Of a stretch of DNA of 64,000 nt, positions 46,626 through 55,124 are shown one piece after another. Positions within the stretch are counted from its first letter, which is position 1, and the number at the start of each line of letters is the position of its first letter. The notes beneath the pieces are model-generated. The model was given only the letters and a program-made list of their open reading frames with translations. It made no database searches and was not told the origin of the DNA. The position numbers and the translations under genes are program-made. This DNA is from Myxococcus qinghaiensis (GTDB lineage Bacteria > Myxococcota > Myxococcia > Myxococcales > Myxococcaceae). The stretch spans positions 1-64,000 of the forward strand of contig NZ_JAKCFA010000035.1 in NCBI RefSeq assembly GCF_024198215.1, given 5' to 3'.

Positions 46626-47430
46626 GCTGAGCGTCCTGCTGGTGGATGACGAGCCGCTGGCCCGCCGGGGGCTGCGGCAGGCGCTGAGCCGCCATGCGGA
46701 CGTGACGGTGTGTGGTGAGTGTCGCGACGGACGCGAAGCGGTGGCCGCCATCCACGCGCTGCGGCCCCGGCTGGTGCTGCTCGACGTGCAGATGCCGGAG
46801 CTGGATGGGTTCGGCGTCGTCCGGGAAGTGGGCGCGGCGATGATGCCGGCGGTCATCTTCATCACCGCGTACGACACCTTCGCCGTGCGGGCCTTCGACA
46901 TGCACGCGGTGGACTACCTGGTGAAGCCCTTCGCGGACGAGCGCTTCGACGAGGCGCTGAATCGGGCCCGGCAGCGACTGCGGCAGGGAGAGGCGGTGGA
47001 GCTGGGGCGGAAGCTCGCGGCCCTGCTGGCGGACGCGGCTCCCGCGCAGGGGATGGAGGCCGCCGCTCCATTGGAGCCTGCGCGTCCGGACGAGCCCCTG
47101 GACCGGTTGCTGGTGAAGGTGGGAACGCGCTCGGTGCTCGTGCCGGTGACGGACATCGACTGGATTGGGGCTGACGACTACTGCGTCACGTTGCACGTCG
47201 GGGAGCGGGAGCATGTGCTGCGAGAGAGCCTCGCGGCGCTGGAGTCCCGGCTGGACGCGGAGCGCTTCGTGCGCATCCACCGCTCGGCCATCGTCAACGT
47301 GGAGCGCATCCGCGAGCTGCACCACGACTCGCCCACGGAGACGGTGGTGGTGCTGAGCACGGGACAGCGGCTTCGCGTGAGCCGGGGACGCAAGGACGTG
47401 CTGGAGCGCAGGCTCGGCCGGGCTCGCTGA
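46618..47430 (+). CDS. LytTR-family response regulator
   Basis: 270 aa with a GTG start inside the kinase gene. Receiver domain: acidic pair VDDE, phospho-acceptor Asp56 in LVLLDVQMPELDG, and Lys in VDYLVKPFADE. A Pro/Ala linker (about 140-165) leads to a LytTR DNA-binding domain: IDWIGADDYCVTLHVGEREH, RFVRIHRSAIVNVERIREL and the LRVSRGRKDVLERRL end. It binds paired direct repeats upstream of its targets. It forms a complete two-component system with the kinase. Confidence 0.93.
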   Translation: MAELSVLLVDDEPLARRGLRQALSRHADVTVCGECRDGREAVAAIHALRPRLVLLDVQMPELDGFGVVREVGAAMMPAVIFITAYDTFAVRAFDMHAVDYLVKPFADERFDEALNRARQRLRQGEAVELGRKLAALLADAAPAQGMEAAAPLEPARPDEPLDRLLVKVGTRSVLVPVTDIDWIGADDYCVTLHVGEREHVLRESLAALESRLDAERFVRIHRSAIVNVERIRELHHDSPTETVVVLSTGQRLRVSRGRKDVLERRLGRAR

Positions 47431-47452
47431 GCAGGTACGCGCTCCGGACCCC

Positions 47453-49057
47453 CTACTGCGGCAGGGGGCGGAGGTTCATGCCTCCGACGCCGTGTGAGCG
47501 GAGCACGTCCTCCAGCGGCGAGGACAGGTTGCCGTCGCCGGAGGTCCTGGCCAGCTGTTCGGTCTGCTTGCGCACGACCTTCGACGACTTCATCAAGTCG
47601 CCGGCGGTACCTCCGAGGACCATGGCGGCTTCGGTCTTTTCGGCCGTTCGGCCTGCTCCCGCGGTGCCGGCACCCGTCATGGGGTGGGCACCATCGTCGG
47701 TCAGCATGTCCTGGAAGGAGGCTCGACCGCTGGAGACCTCCCGCAGGGCGAGGACGCTGTTGAAGATGACGGAGCGATGGCGTGCGGGCTCGGCGACCAT
47801 CCAGGTGACGAGCAACTCCCGGAGGAGCGGGAGGACAGTCACGTCCACGTCGGCGGGGTCGGTGCCAGGATTGCGCACCATCTCCAGCATCGCCTTGGCG
47901 AGCTGTGGGTCTTCCACGTGCGCCGCAAGCTTCACGACTTCGAGGCGGGCGAGGAAGGCCGGGTAGCTGACCCGGTGCCGTGGCTCGGCGCTGCTGGGCG
48001 TTCGCAGCCCCTGCACTTCGGGGTTGGTGTCCTGGACGATGGGGGCTTCGTGGCCCAGGACGATGAACTCTCCCCCGGGGTGGTGCGGGTCCGGCGGGCG
48101 CACGCCAATGGGCACTCGGCCCGAGCCCACGTTCATGTGCAGCAGCGCCGCCTGCGAGGCCTTGCTCGCGGTCTCCCGCAGACCCATCGCCGCGGAGGCC
48201 CACCACCGCAAGCCATCATCTTGGGGCGCCAGGGTATGGGTGGGGACTGTCGTCGTGCCCGTGGGTTCGTCCGATACACGGGAGTCAATCTGGCTGAGGT
48301 CCATCGTCCCGGGCTCGGTGAGAACCGCCGGCGCGACGGAGTCATAGAGTCGGCTGGACGCTCCGCCCAACGCGAGCGAGGCGCGCTCTCCCCTCGTCTT
48401 CGGAGCGTACGGGGCCTGTGGGTAGAGCGTGTTCGCGCGGAGCGCGTCGATTCGCACCAGGGCCCGGTCGGCGGCCTCTTGCGTGCCGTCCGCCAGCCTT
48501 GCGTCGCTGTCCAGCGTCTCCAGCCACTTCAGGATTTTCGAGCGGAGGGCGTTCAGCTTGACGCGATAGCTGTCGGCCTTCTTCTTGGTCGCCAGGTCCG
48601 GGTGGTCATTCAGCTTGGTCAGCTCCGCCTGGAAGTCACCGGGCAGCATGGCGTCGTTGCCAATGCCGAGGCGGTGGTTGTAGCGAAGGAAGCCCGTGGT
48701 GCCGTTGTAGACGTTGCCATTGGCGTCGTCCCAGACGTCATTGTCTAACCAGTCCGTGGGGATGATGCGGCCCTCCCGGACATCGGGCGCACCCAGGTAG
48801 GAGCGGTCTTCTGGATGGATGTCGGGCCCCTGCTTGCGCCAGCGCATCCGCTGGATGGGCGCGGCGGCGCTGGGATTGAGCGCGGCCTTGAGCTGGGTCA
48901 TCCGTTGAACGCGAGGGCTCCGGCTGAGCCCCTCCTGGAGCGCGCGGAGCTGGCTCACGCGCGGAGAGCTGTCCACCGGAGCCGGAGTCCGCGAGCTCCT
49001 GGTGGCGTCCTGGGTCGTCTCGGAGGCACTGGGAGTCCTGGCCGTGAGTGTGGGCAT
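47453..49057 (-). CDS. large protein with an eCIS-cargo/polymorphic-toxin-style leader
   Basis: 534 aa, no signal peptide. Residues 30-71 carry a repeat-like leader (SPRVSQLRALQEGLSRSPRV, QRMTQLKAAL, PIQRM) that resembles the N-termini of DUF4157 and other proteins associated with extracellular contractile injection systems or polymorphic toxins. No HExxH follows. Residues 80-534 (DRSYLGAPDVREGRIIPTDW, WDDANGNVYNGTTGFL, GRVPIGVRPPDPHHPGGEF) match nothing I recognise. The TGFLRYN and WWASAAMG regions may belong to a catalytic domain. Secreted by an injection system or a toxin is inference from the leader alone. It stands 140 nt after the MBL-fold gene on the same strand. Confidence 0.75.
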   Translation of the reverse strand: MPTLTARTPSASETTQDATRSSRTPAPVDSSPRVSQLRALQEGLSRSPRVQRMTQLKAALNPSAAAPIQRMRWRKQGPDIHPEDRSYLGAPDVREGRIIPTDWLDNDVWDDANGNVYNGTTGFLRYNHRLGIGNDAMLPGDFQAELTKLNDHPDLATKKKADSYRVKLNALRSKILKWLETLDSDARLADGTQEAADRALVRIDALRANTLYPQAPYAPKTRGERASLALGGASSRLYDSVAPAVLTEPGTMDLSQIDSRVSDEPTGTTTVPTHTLAPQDDGLRWWASAAMGLRETASKASQAALLHMNVGSGRVPIGVRPPDPHHPGGEFIVLGHEAPIVQDTNPEVQGLRTPSSAEPRHRVSYPAFLARLEVVKLAAHVEDPQLAKAMLEMVRNPGTDPADVDVTVLPLLRELLVTWMVAEPARHRSVIFNSVLALREVSSGRASFQDMLTDDGAHPMTGAGTAGAGRTAEKTEAAMVLGGTAGDLMKSSKVVRKQTEQLARTSGDGNLSSPLEDVLRSHGVGGMNLRPLPQ

Positions 49058-49197
49058 GCGAGACGCTCCAGTCCGTGCTGTGGGGTGGCCCGAGATTGTG
49101 AAGCTTCGCGGGCCTGAAGGAAGGAGCGGGCACGTCTGGCCGGTTCGCCTGAACCCGCTGAGGAGTGGACGGGGCCACACGTGCCGAGCGGAGCGCG

Positions 49198-50721
49198 TCA
49201 GGGCGCGGGAGCCCGGGCCTTCTCCACGGCGGTCGTGAGGCTTGACCACTCGCTGGCACTCAAGTGCATGCCAAAGACGCGGGCCACCTCCAGCTTCTCG
49301 CGCGCCGCCACGTCCACTGTCTCGTCGACCTGCTGCACGTTGAAGAACGAGCCGTCCGGCCGCGGCTGCACCAGGTCGCTGGTGTACAGGAGGCGATGTT
49401 CAGGGAACCAGACGAAGAGCATGCGCTCTCCTGTCTCGGTGCGCACCGGCACCAGCTCCAGGCGATTCTTCCCCGAGCCCAGCGTGGTGCGTGTGCCCAC
49501 GGGCCGAACCATCGCGGAGCGCGGCGACTTCGCGAGCGCATCCGGAGTGAGGGTGCGGGGCGACTTCAACAGCCGCTCCACCAGCGGACGGTTGAGGTCC
49601 AGCACATGGAGGGGCATTCCGCGAGCGACGTACTCCCGCAGTCCGCCGATGTGCGGCCACGCATCACTGGTGGACACCACGGCCTTCACCTTCACGCCCG
49701 GGAAGCGCCGCTGGGCTTCGTCCAGCACCCGTGAGGAGTAACCCGAGGACAACGGTGCCTCGATGATGACCAGGCCGTCGTCCTGCTTCACGAGCGCCAC
49801 GTCCCAGGCGCCGGGCAGGTGCACCACGCCGGGGACCAGCTCGACGGCGGGGCGGTCCGGCCGACCCAGGGGAGCGGTCTCCGCCGTCATCTTGCTCCGC
49901 GTCGCGAAACCCTTGCGCACGTCCTCCGGGATGACGAAGTCCGACTCGGCCAGCGCGGGCTCCAGCTCCAGCCGCGTCACCGTGAAGGAGTGATAGGCGT
50001 TGCCGTTGCGCTCCCATTCCCAGTGTCGCGGGTAGCGCAGACCGCCGGACTCCAGGGACCACGACTGGAAGGACAGCCGCGTGCGCACGTCACCCCAGAC
50101 GCTCCAGAAGAAGTCTCCGGGGTGCGCGTCCACGGTCTCCACCTGTGTGGGCAGTCCGGTGCGGGCATTGAGGAACAGCTTCGCCGTCGCGCGCCCGTGG
50201 TGGAACGTCACCACATGGTGGGGCACGTCCTGCAACACGGTGTCGGGAGCGGAGCGCAGGTCGGTCGCCGCCAGCGCGGTCAGGAGGACCCGCTCGGGAG
50301 CGAAGTCGAGGCGCTCCTCCATGTCCTGGAGCTGCGCGGCGCCAGCGGGAAACAGCTTGCCGCCGCGCTCCATGGCGACGACGCCATCGGCCAGCACCAG
50401 CGTCACGGCCTGCCACGTGTCGAGGCCGCCCGCGCCCCGGCCCTCCGTCTTCTGTCGAAGCCGGCGCAGGCGCAGGTCCCGCACCTCCTCGAGCTGCTCG
50501 TACGAGACGAGCCAGGGTGGGGTGGGGCGCTCGGATTGCTCCAGCAGGTTCCAGTGGCCGATGCCGTGGAGTCGCAGGCTGGAGAGGGACCGCAGCCGGG
50601 CTTCACCGCCCATGGCCTCCAGGGCGGCCTGGACGCGGGGCCGCGCGGAGTCCTCGGCGGAGCGCGCGGTGGGAGCGAAGAGGAGGGTGACGAGCACGAG
50701 CGATAACGGAAGTCTTCTCAT
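49198..50721 (-). CDS. exported MBL-fold protein with degenerate zinc site
   Basis: 507 aa with a signal peptide (SLVLVTLLFAPTARSAE). Residues 25-280 form an N-terminal domain (VQAALEAMGGEARLRSLSSL) like outer-membrane lipoprotein-sorting folds. Residues 292-507 are a metallo-beta-lactamase fold: VELVPGVVHLPGAWDVALV, VIIEAPLSSGYSSRVLDEAQ, then the place of the THxHxDHxGG motif reads TSDAWPHIGG (351-360). Two histidines and the aspartate are replaced; only His357 remains. So hydrolysis through two zinc ions is unlikely. The downstream FVWFPEHRLLYTSDLVQP is normal for the fold. The start could also be ATG 50733. Confidence 0.82.
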   Translation of the reverse strand: MRRLPLSLVLVTLLFAPTARSAEDSARPRVQAALEAMGGEARLRSLSSLRLHGIGHWNLLEQSERPTPPWLVSYEQLEEVRDLRLRRLRQKTEGRGAGGLDTWQAVTLVLADGVVAMERGGKLFPAGAAQLQDMEERLDFAPERVLLTALAATDLRSAPDTVLQDVPHHVVTFHHGRATAKLFLNARTGLPTQVETVDAHPGDFFWSVWGDVRTRLSFQSWSLESGGLRYPRHWEWERNGNAYHSFTVTRLELEPALAESDFVIPEDVRKGFATRSKMTAETAPLGRPDRPAVELVPGVVHLPGAWDVALVKQDDGLVIIEAPLSSGYSSRVLDEAQRRFPGVKVKAVVSTSDAWPHIGGLREYVARGMPLHVLDLNRPLVERLLKSPRTLTPDALAKSPRSAMVRPVGTRTTLGSGKNRLELVPVRTETGERMLFVWFPEHRLLYTSDLVQPRPDGSFFNVQQVDETVDVAAREKLEVARVFGMHLSASEWSSLTTAVEKARAPAP

Positions 50722-50828
50722 GCTCGCCAGCATGTCGCCGCGCGCCTCGCCCTTTCCGGGGCGTGCAGGCAATGGCCAGGAACGCGCGGCGAATGGTGGG
50801 CCCGGTGCGGCGAACGGCGAAGGGAGCT

Positions 50829-51536
50829 TCAGTCTCCGGAGACGGCGAGCTGCCAGTCACCCGTCTTGCTGATGCCCACGCGCAGTCCGACATAGGCATC
50901 GTCGAAGGCCTCCTGCATGCCCTTCAACTCCTCGTCGGAATAGATGCCGGTGAGGGCCTTGCGGTCCTGCGGAGTCTTGAGCCCCGTGACGTGAAGCCAG
51001 GGCCAGTAATAGATGTCCCCCTGCTTCGCATAGGGCAGCTCCAGCACCTGGACGATGCGCGCGAGGACGGGCTCACCCTGGGCCTCCTGCTCCTTCCAGT
51101 AGGCCACCGCGTCGTCCCCGTCCCCGAAGGAGAAGCGCACGCTCTTGCCTTTCTCGTCGACCAGCTTCGCCAGCTCCGCGTAGTCGCAGGCCCTGGCGGC
51201 GGCCATGATTCGGTTGCGCATGCTCTCCACGGCCTTGGGCGGAGGCGGGGGACCTCCGGTGGCCGCCGGCCGGACTGGCACGCCCATCGCCGAGCACTTC
51301 GCGGTGCTCGCGTCCGAGGGCCCGGTGCCGCCCGCCATTGTTCCGGAGTCCGGGGTTCCCACCGCTTCGACAACGGCTGGAGTGGGGGCGGCGGGGGGAG
51401 GCGCGACGACGGGCGCCTGGGCTTCCACGCGAGGCGCGGATGGGCTCGCCTCCGCGTCAGGGGACTGCTTGGAGGAGCGTTCCGTGCAGGCGACGAGCGA
51501 GGCGGCACAGAGGGACAGGAGCGCGAACCGGTTCAT
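50829..51536 (-). CDS. uncharacterised lipoprotein
   Basis: 235 aa. The signal ends in LCAASLVAC, a good lipobox. Residues 20-100 are a Pro/Ala/Ser-rich linker. The C-terminal 130 residues (RNRIMAAARACDYAELAKLV, then YWKEQEAQGEPVLARIVQVL, and YYWPWLHVTG) form a compact domain reminiscent of the ketosteroid-isomerase-like/NTF2 or DUF-type folds, but I cannot name it. It follows the same direction as the MBL-fold gene. Confidence 0.8.
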   Translation of the reverse strand: MNRFALLSLCAASLVACTERSSKQSPDAEASPSAPRVEAQAPVVAPPPAAPTPAVVEAVGTPDSGTMAGGTGPSDASTAKCSAMGVPVRPAATGGPPPPPKAVESMRNRIMAAARACDYAELAKLVDEKGKSVRFSFGDGDDAVAYWKEQEAQGEPVLARIVQVLELPYAKQGDIYYWPWLHVTGLKTPQDRKALTGIYSDEELKGMQEAFDDAYVGLRVGISKTGDWQLAVSGD

Positions 51537-51596
51537 GACCCGCCTATGTAGACCAGGGGCGGCGGGCGAGGTGCCGGTTTCAGCGCGCCGCGTCGC

Positions 51597-51815
51597 TCAG
51601 GTGCCGCCTTCTGGTGACTCGATGACGACGGCGAAGGGGTCGAAGGGCTTGTCGCTCTTCTTCCTCGTGGCCGTGTTGGGCATGCCGTACTCGCCGGTGG
51701 GGTGCGTCGGGCGCACGGACGTATACGGGTCGATCTTCACCGGGATGCCAAACACCTTCGGATTCTTCTTCGTCTCCGACGGTCCGCCGAAGCTCGAACG
51801 GTTGTCATCGCTCAT
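51597..51815 (-). CDS. small hypothetical protein
   Basis: 72 aa, MSDDNRSSFGGPSETKKNPK to the end, hydrophilic, no signal or domain. Its middle (VFGIPVKIDPYTSVRPTHPT) has normal codon positions for this genome. The gene has a weak ribosome binding site (AGGGA directly at the ATG) and its upstream extension is not coding-like. Function unknown. Confidence 0.55.
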   Translation of the reverse strand: MSDDNRSSFGGPSETKKNPKVFGIPVKIDPYTSVRPTHPTGEYGMPNTATRKKSDKPFDPFAVVIESPEGGT

Positions 51816-51912
51816 TCCCTGGAGTCTACCGCGTAGGCCGGCCGGTTGCTTCCAGGGCGGCCCTTCACGGACTGCTTGGGTCTCGCCGTGGACAGGGAGA
51901 TACTCCGGGCCC

Positions 51913-52587
51913 ATGTGCGGCCGTGTCACCGTTCGGACTTCTCCAGACCAGCTCGTGGTGGAGCTGGGGCTCGCGGGCATTCGCGCGGCGGTGGACCGCC
52001 CGCGCTTCAACCTGGCACCCACGCAGTTGATGCCCGTGGTGCCAAATGACGGAGCGCGGATGTTGGATGCGTTCCGGTGGGGGCTCATCCCCTCGTGGGC
52101 GAAGGACGCGAGCATCGGCAACAAGCTCATCAACGCGCGGGGCGAGACGGTGGCGGAGAAGCCCAGCTTCCGCAGCGCGCTCAAGCGTCGGCGCTGTCTG
52201 GTGGTGGTGGACGGCTGGTACGAGTGGAAGCAGTCCACGAAGCCGAAGACGCCCTTCCTCTTCCACCGCGAGGACGGCAAGCCCCTGGCGCTCGCGGGGC
52301 TGTGGGAGGAGTGGACGGCGCCGGACACGGGTGAGGTGTTGCGCACGTGCACCATCATCACCACGGGCCCCAACGCGCTGATGGCGCCCATCCATGACCG
52401 GATGCCCGTCATCCTGTCGCCACAAGCGCAGGAAGTGTGGCTGCGTCCGGAGCCCCAAGAGGCGGCGGTGTTGTTGCCGCTGCTGGTGCCCGCCGTCGAC
52501 GGCGGGATGGAGGCCTACGAAGTCTCGCGCGTGGTCAACATCCCCACGAACGACGTGCCCGCGTGCGTGGAGCGCGTGGCCGCGTAG
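51913..52587 (+). CDS. yedK: SOS response-associated peptidase (SRAP/YedK, HMCES family)
   Basis: 224 aa. It starts with the catalytic Cys2 (MCGRVT), which forms a thiazolidine crosslink with abasic sites in single-stranded DNA. RFNLAPTQLMPVVPND with the Asn, RWGLIPSWAKD, INARGETVAEKPSFRSAL, RCLVVVDGWYEWK (Glu) and the IHDRMPVIL histidine are all present. It shields abasic sites at forks until repair. No SOS box is obvious in the short upstream region. It is convergent with the DoxX gene. Confidence 0.94.
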   Translation: MCGRVTVRTSPDQLVVELGLAGIRAAVDRPRFNLAPTQLMPVVPNDGARMLDAFRWGLIPSWAKDASIGNKLINARGETVAEKPSFRSALKRRRCLVVVDGWYEWKQSTKPKTPFLFHREDGKPLALAGLWEEWTAPDTGEVLRTCTIITTGPNALMAPIHDRMPVILSPQAQEVWLRPEPQEAAVLLPLLVPAVDGGMEAYEVSRVVNIPTNDVPACVERVAA

Positions 52588-52591
52588 CGCG

Positions 52592-52981
52592 TTACGCCTT
52601 GCGCCGCACGCGCGCGTCCAGGCTCCACGGCCCTCCGCCGATGAGGGCCACCGCCACCATCACCGTGAGATAGAGCAGCGCCAGCTCCATGCGGCCAAAC
52701 GGGTCCGCGCGGTGGCGGAACAGCGCCACCAGCATCGTGAAGCCCGCGAACAACGCCGCCGGCCGAGTGAAGAGGCCCACCGCCACGAGCACCCCACCCA
52801 CCAGCTCCGCCAACGACGCGCACCACGCGAAGAAGAGCGGAAAGGGAAACCCCAGCTCCGCCACGCCCGCGGCGAACTTGGACATGTCCCCGGTGACTTT
52901 CGCGAACCCGTGTCCCAGCGCCAGTACAATTCCAAACACCACGCGAATCAGCGTCCAGCCCAACGCCATTCTTCCGACCAT
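52592..52981 (-). CDS. DoxX-family membrane protein
   Basis: 129 aa with four membrane helices: LIRVVFGIVLALGHGFAKV, LFFAWCASLAELVGGVLVAV, PAALFAGFTMLVALFRHR and ELALLYLTVMVAVALIGG. The DoxX signature GHGFAKVTGD with a following helix and the R/H in the third helix are present. Such proteins are linked to quinone or thiosulfate redox chemistry but are poorly defined. The ATG at 52981 has GGGGAGGA upstream. Confidence 0.85.
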   Translation of the reverse strand: MVGRMALGWTLIRVVFGIVLALGHGFAKVTGDMSKFAAGVAELGFPFPLFFAWCASLAELVGGVLVAVGLFTRPAALFAGFTMLVALFRHRADPFGRMELALLYLTVMVAVALIGGGPWSLDARVRRKA

Positions 52982-53117
52982 GCCGTAGTCCTCCCCTGCG
53001 TTGCCGCATCCTCGCATGATGAAGTCGTGGCTCGAACCGAAGGATTTCCAGCGAGACGTTCATTCCCTGTCCTGCTGCGAATCGCAGCGGACGAGCCACG
53101 AGCAAGAGGGGCGACAT

Positions 53118-54530
53118 ATGCGTGAGCAGCGAAAGTCGTCGTACGTCCAGAACCGGGGGATGCGATGGGGAGTTGTGTCCTGGCTGTGTCTGGGCGCGGT
53201 GGGGTGTGGCGGAGTCGCCGGGCCCGAAGCCACCGGCGCCGAGCCGTCGTCGTCCGCGTCCGCGGGGCTGGTGGAGCGCGTGCGCGATTCGGCGGAGCTG
53301 GCGAAGATGAAGGACTACGTCGACTCGCTCTACGACGCGAAGTCCGTGGTGCACCGCTTCACCAGCCAGGGCGGTGATGGCATCGACTGCGTGCCGCTGT
53401 ACGCACAGCCCGCGCTGCGGCAGCCCGGCATGGAGCACCACCGCATCCAGCTCGCGCCGGGAACCGAGCCCGTGTCTCCCGAGCGCCTCGTTGCGTCTCC
53501 CACCGCGCCCGAGGCGAAGTGGCGGGCCCAGCCCGCGACGCTGGAGGGCCTGGAGACCGCGCCGGATGACCTGGACGCCACGGGTGCGCTGCGCCGCTGC
53601 CCGGAGGGCTCCGTGCCCATCGTCCGACTGACGCTCGACACGCTCAAGCGCTTCGAGTCGCTGGACGACTTCCGTCAGAAGGTCCCCGGCCACCTGCGCG
53701 GCAACGCCTCGGTGGAGACCGAAAAGCTGCGCTCGCTGGGGTACGCCACGCCGTCCGTGCGCGCCGGCCCCACGGACCTGCACCAGTACGCGCACGCTTC
53801 CCAGGGCGTGGCCAACATGGGCGCGGAGGCCTTCTTCAACGTCTGGAGCCCGTACACGGAGCTGTCCAACGAGTTCAGCCTGTCGCAGATGTGGGTCGTC
53901 CGTGGCTCGGGCTCGACGCTGGAGACGGTGGAGGCCGGCTGGCAGAAGTACCGGGACCTCTACGGGGATGACCGAGCGCGCCTCTTCATCTACTTCACGC
54001 CCGACAACTACGGCAGCGGCGGTTGCTACAACCTGAGCTGCGGCGCGTTCGTCCAGGTGAACAACACCGTCACCATTGGCGGCGGCTTCAACCAGTACAG
54101 CGTCTTCAACGGCCCGCAGTACGAGTTCAAGCTGATGTGGTTCAAGGATGGCACCACCGGCGCCTGGTGGCTGAAGTTCCAGGACATCTGGGTGGGCTAC
54201 TACCCGCGCACGCGCTTCGACGCCGCGGGGTTGATGGACCGGGCCGACGTCATCGACTTCGGCGGTGAAATCATCGACAACCGCAATGGCAACCTCCACA
54301 CGTCCACGGACATGGGCAGCGGCTCCTACCCGGGGCAGGGCTTCTCCTTCTCCGCCTATACGCGCAACATGCTCTACGTGGACACCGCCAACACCTACCG
54401 GGAGCCCGCGTCGCTGGGCGCCTGGCGCAATGACAGCAACTGCTACGACATCATCCAGGGCAACAACCCGGGTGGCTGGGGCCGGTACTTCTACTTCGGC
54501 GGCCCTGGCTACAACGCCAACTGCACGTAG
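53118..54530 (+). CDS. neprosin-family prolyl endopeptidase-like lipoprotein
   Basis: 470 aa. A lipoprotein signal ends at LCLGAVGC. Residues about 40-160 form a neprosin activation-type prodomain (VPIVRLTLDTLKRFESLDDF). The C-terminal neprosin domain from about 195 has QYAHASQGVANMGAEAFFNV, SLSQMWVVRGSG, ETVEAGWQKYRDLYGDDRAR, YTPDN-type and CYNLSCGAFVQVN, and WWLKFQDIWVGYYP. Plant neprosins are glutamate peptidases cutting after proline; the conserved glutamates ETVEAGW and FGGEIIDNRNG-type positions are visible. A secreted digestive enzyme for prey or matrix proteins is inferred. ATG 53118 follows AGGGG. Confidence 0.85.
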   Translation: MREQRKSSYVQNRGMRWGVVSWLCLGAVGCGGVAGPEATGAEPSSSASAGLVERVRDSAELAKMKDYVDSLYDAKSVVHRFTSQGGDGIDCVPLYAQPALRQPGMEHHRIQLAPGTEPVSPERLVASPTAPEAKWRAQPATLEGLETAPDDLDATGALRRCPEGSVPIVRLTLDTLKRFESLDDFRQKVPGHLRGNASVETEKLRSLGYATPSVRAGPTDLHQYAHASQGVANMGAEAFFNVWSPYTELSNEFSLSQMWVVRGSGSTLETVEAGWQKYRDLYGDDRARLFIYFTPDNYGSGGCYNLSCGAFVQVNNTVTIGGGFNQYSVFNGPQYEFKLMWFKDGTTGAWWLKFQDIWVGYYPRTRFDAAGLMDRADVIDFGGEIIDNRNGNLHTSTDMGSGSYPGQGFSFSAYTRNMLYVDTANTYREPASLGAWRNDSNCYDIIQGNNPGGWGRYFYFGGPGYNANCT

Positions 54531-54551
54531 TCGCCACACCTCGTGACTCAG

Positions 54552-54586
54552 GCGGGGAGCGGGCGCCAGGCGTGCCCGCTCCCCGC
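54552..54586 (+). terminator. terminator after the neprosin gene
   Basis: A perfect 13-bp stem GCGGGGAGCGGGC/GCCCGCTCCCCGC around loop GCCAGGCGT lies 21 nt after the neprosin stop. Very stable, though only a short pyrimidine stretch follows. Confidence 0.7.
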
Positions 54587-54771
54587 GCTCGCTGCTCCGT
54601 CGCAGGGAGTCGGGGCAGGGGCGCGGGCCATGGCTGGCCCAGCGCGCGCGTCGAGGTCAGCTTGAAGACTGGATGGGGGCCTCCTCTCACCGTGTCGGCC
54701 GGGCGAAGGGGCTCGGGCTCGCCTGGTGGTCAGGGTGGAGCCGAGCGGGGAGCCTCCGGAACGGGAGCGCC

Positions 54772-55086
54772 ATGCAGACCGAGAACCCAATCCTGGACCT
54801 GGACAAGGTGGACGAGGCGGTGAGTGGACGCATCGTCGAGGCAGGGCCGGACCACCTCACGGTCCACGACACCGGCGCGGGAGAGGACCTCACGCTGCGC
54901 ATCGACGACCGCACCACCTACGCCTGGACGGACTCGAGCAAGCGGGGGCAGTTGACTGACGAGGCCGAGGTCCGGGTGGGCTACTTCATCGCCGGAGGCG
55001 TGCACACGGCCGCCGAAATCATCGTGATGGACCCGGGAGCTGGCGAGTCCATCGCCGAGGAGACGCTGCCTGACCAGTACCAGTGA
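54772..55086 (+). CDS. small acidic protein of unknown function
   Basis: 104 aa: MQTENPILDLDKVDEAVSGR, then a beta-rich core (VEAGPDHLTVHDTGAGEDLT, then RIDDRTTYAWTD and VRVGYFIAGGVHTAAEIIVM). The pattern of short strands around a DRTTY-V...G region recalls DUF5666/OB-like small beta-barrel domains. It is strongly acidic and soluble. GGGAGC precedes the ATG. No functional context. The 186 nt before it (after the neprosin terminator) show no other gene. Confidence 0.72.
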   Translation: MQTENPILDLDKVDEAVSGRIVEAGPDHLTVHDTGAGEDLTLRIDDRTTYAWTDSSKRGQLTDEAEVRVGYFIAGGVHTAAEIIVMDPGAGESIAEETLPDQYQ

Positions 55087-55124
55087 GCCGCACCAGGCGT
55101 CCTCCGGAAGGCCGCCCCCGTGCG

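Noticed and set aside
45515-46630. 371-aa + strand frame overlapping the LytS-type kinase
   Set aside because: Arg/Gly/Ala-rich frame shadow; the kinase frame carries all the motifs.
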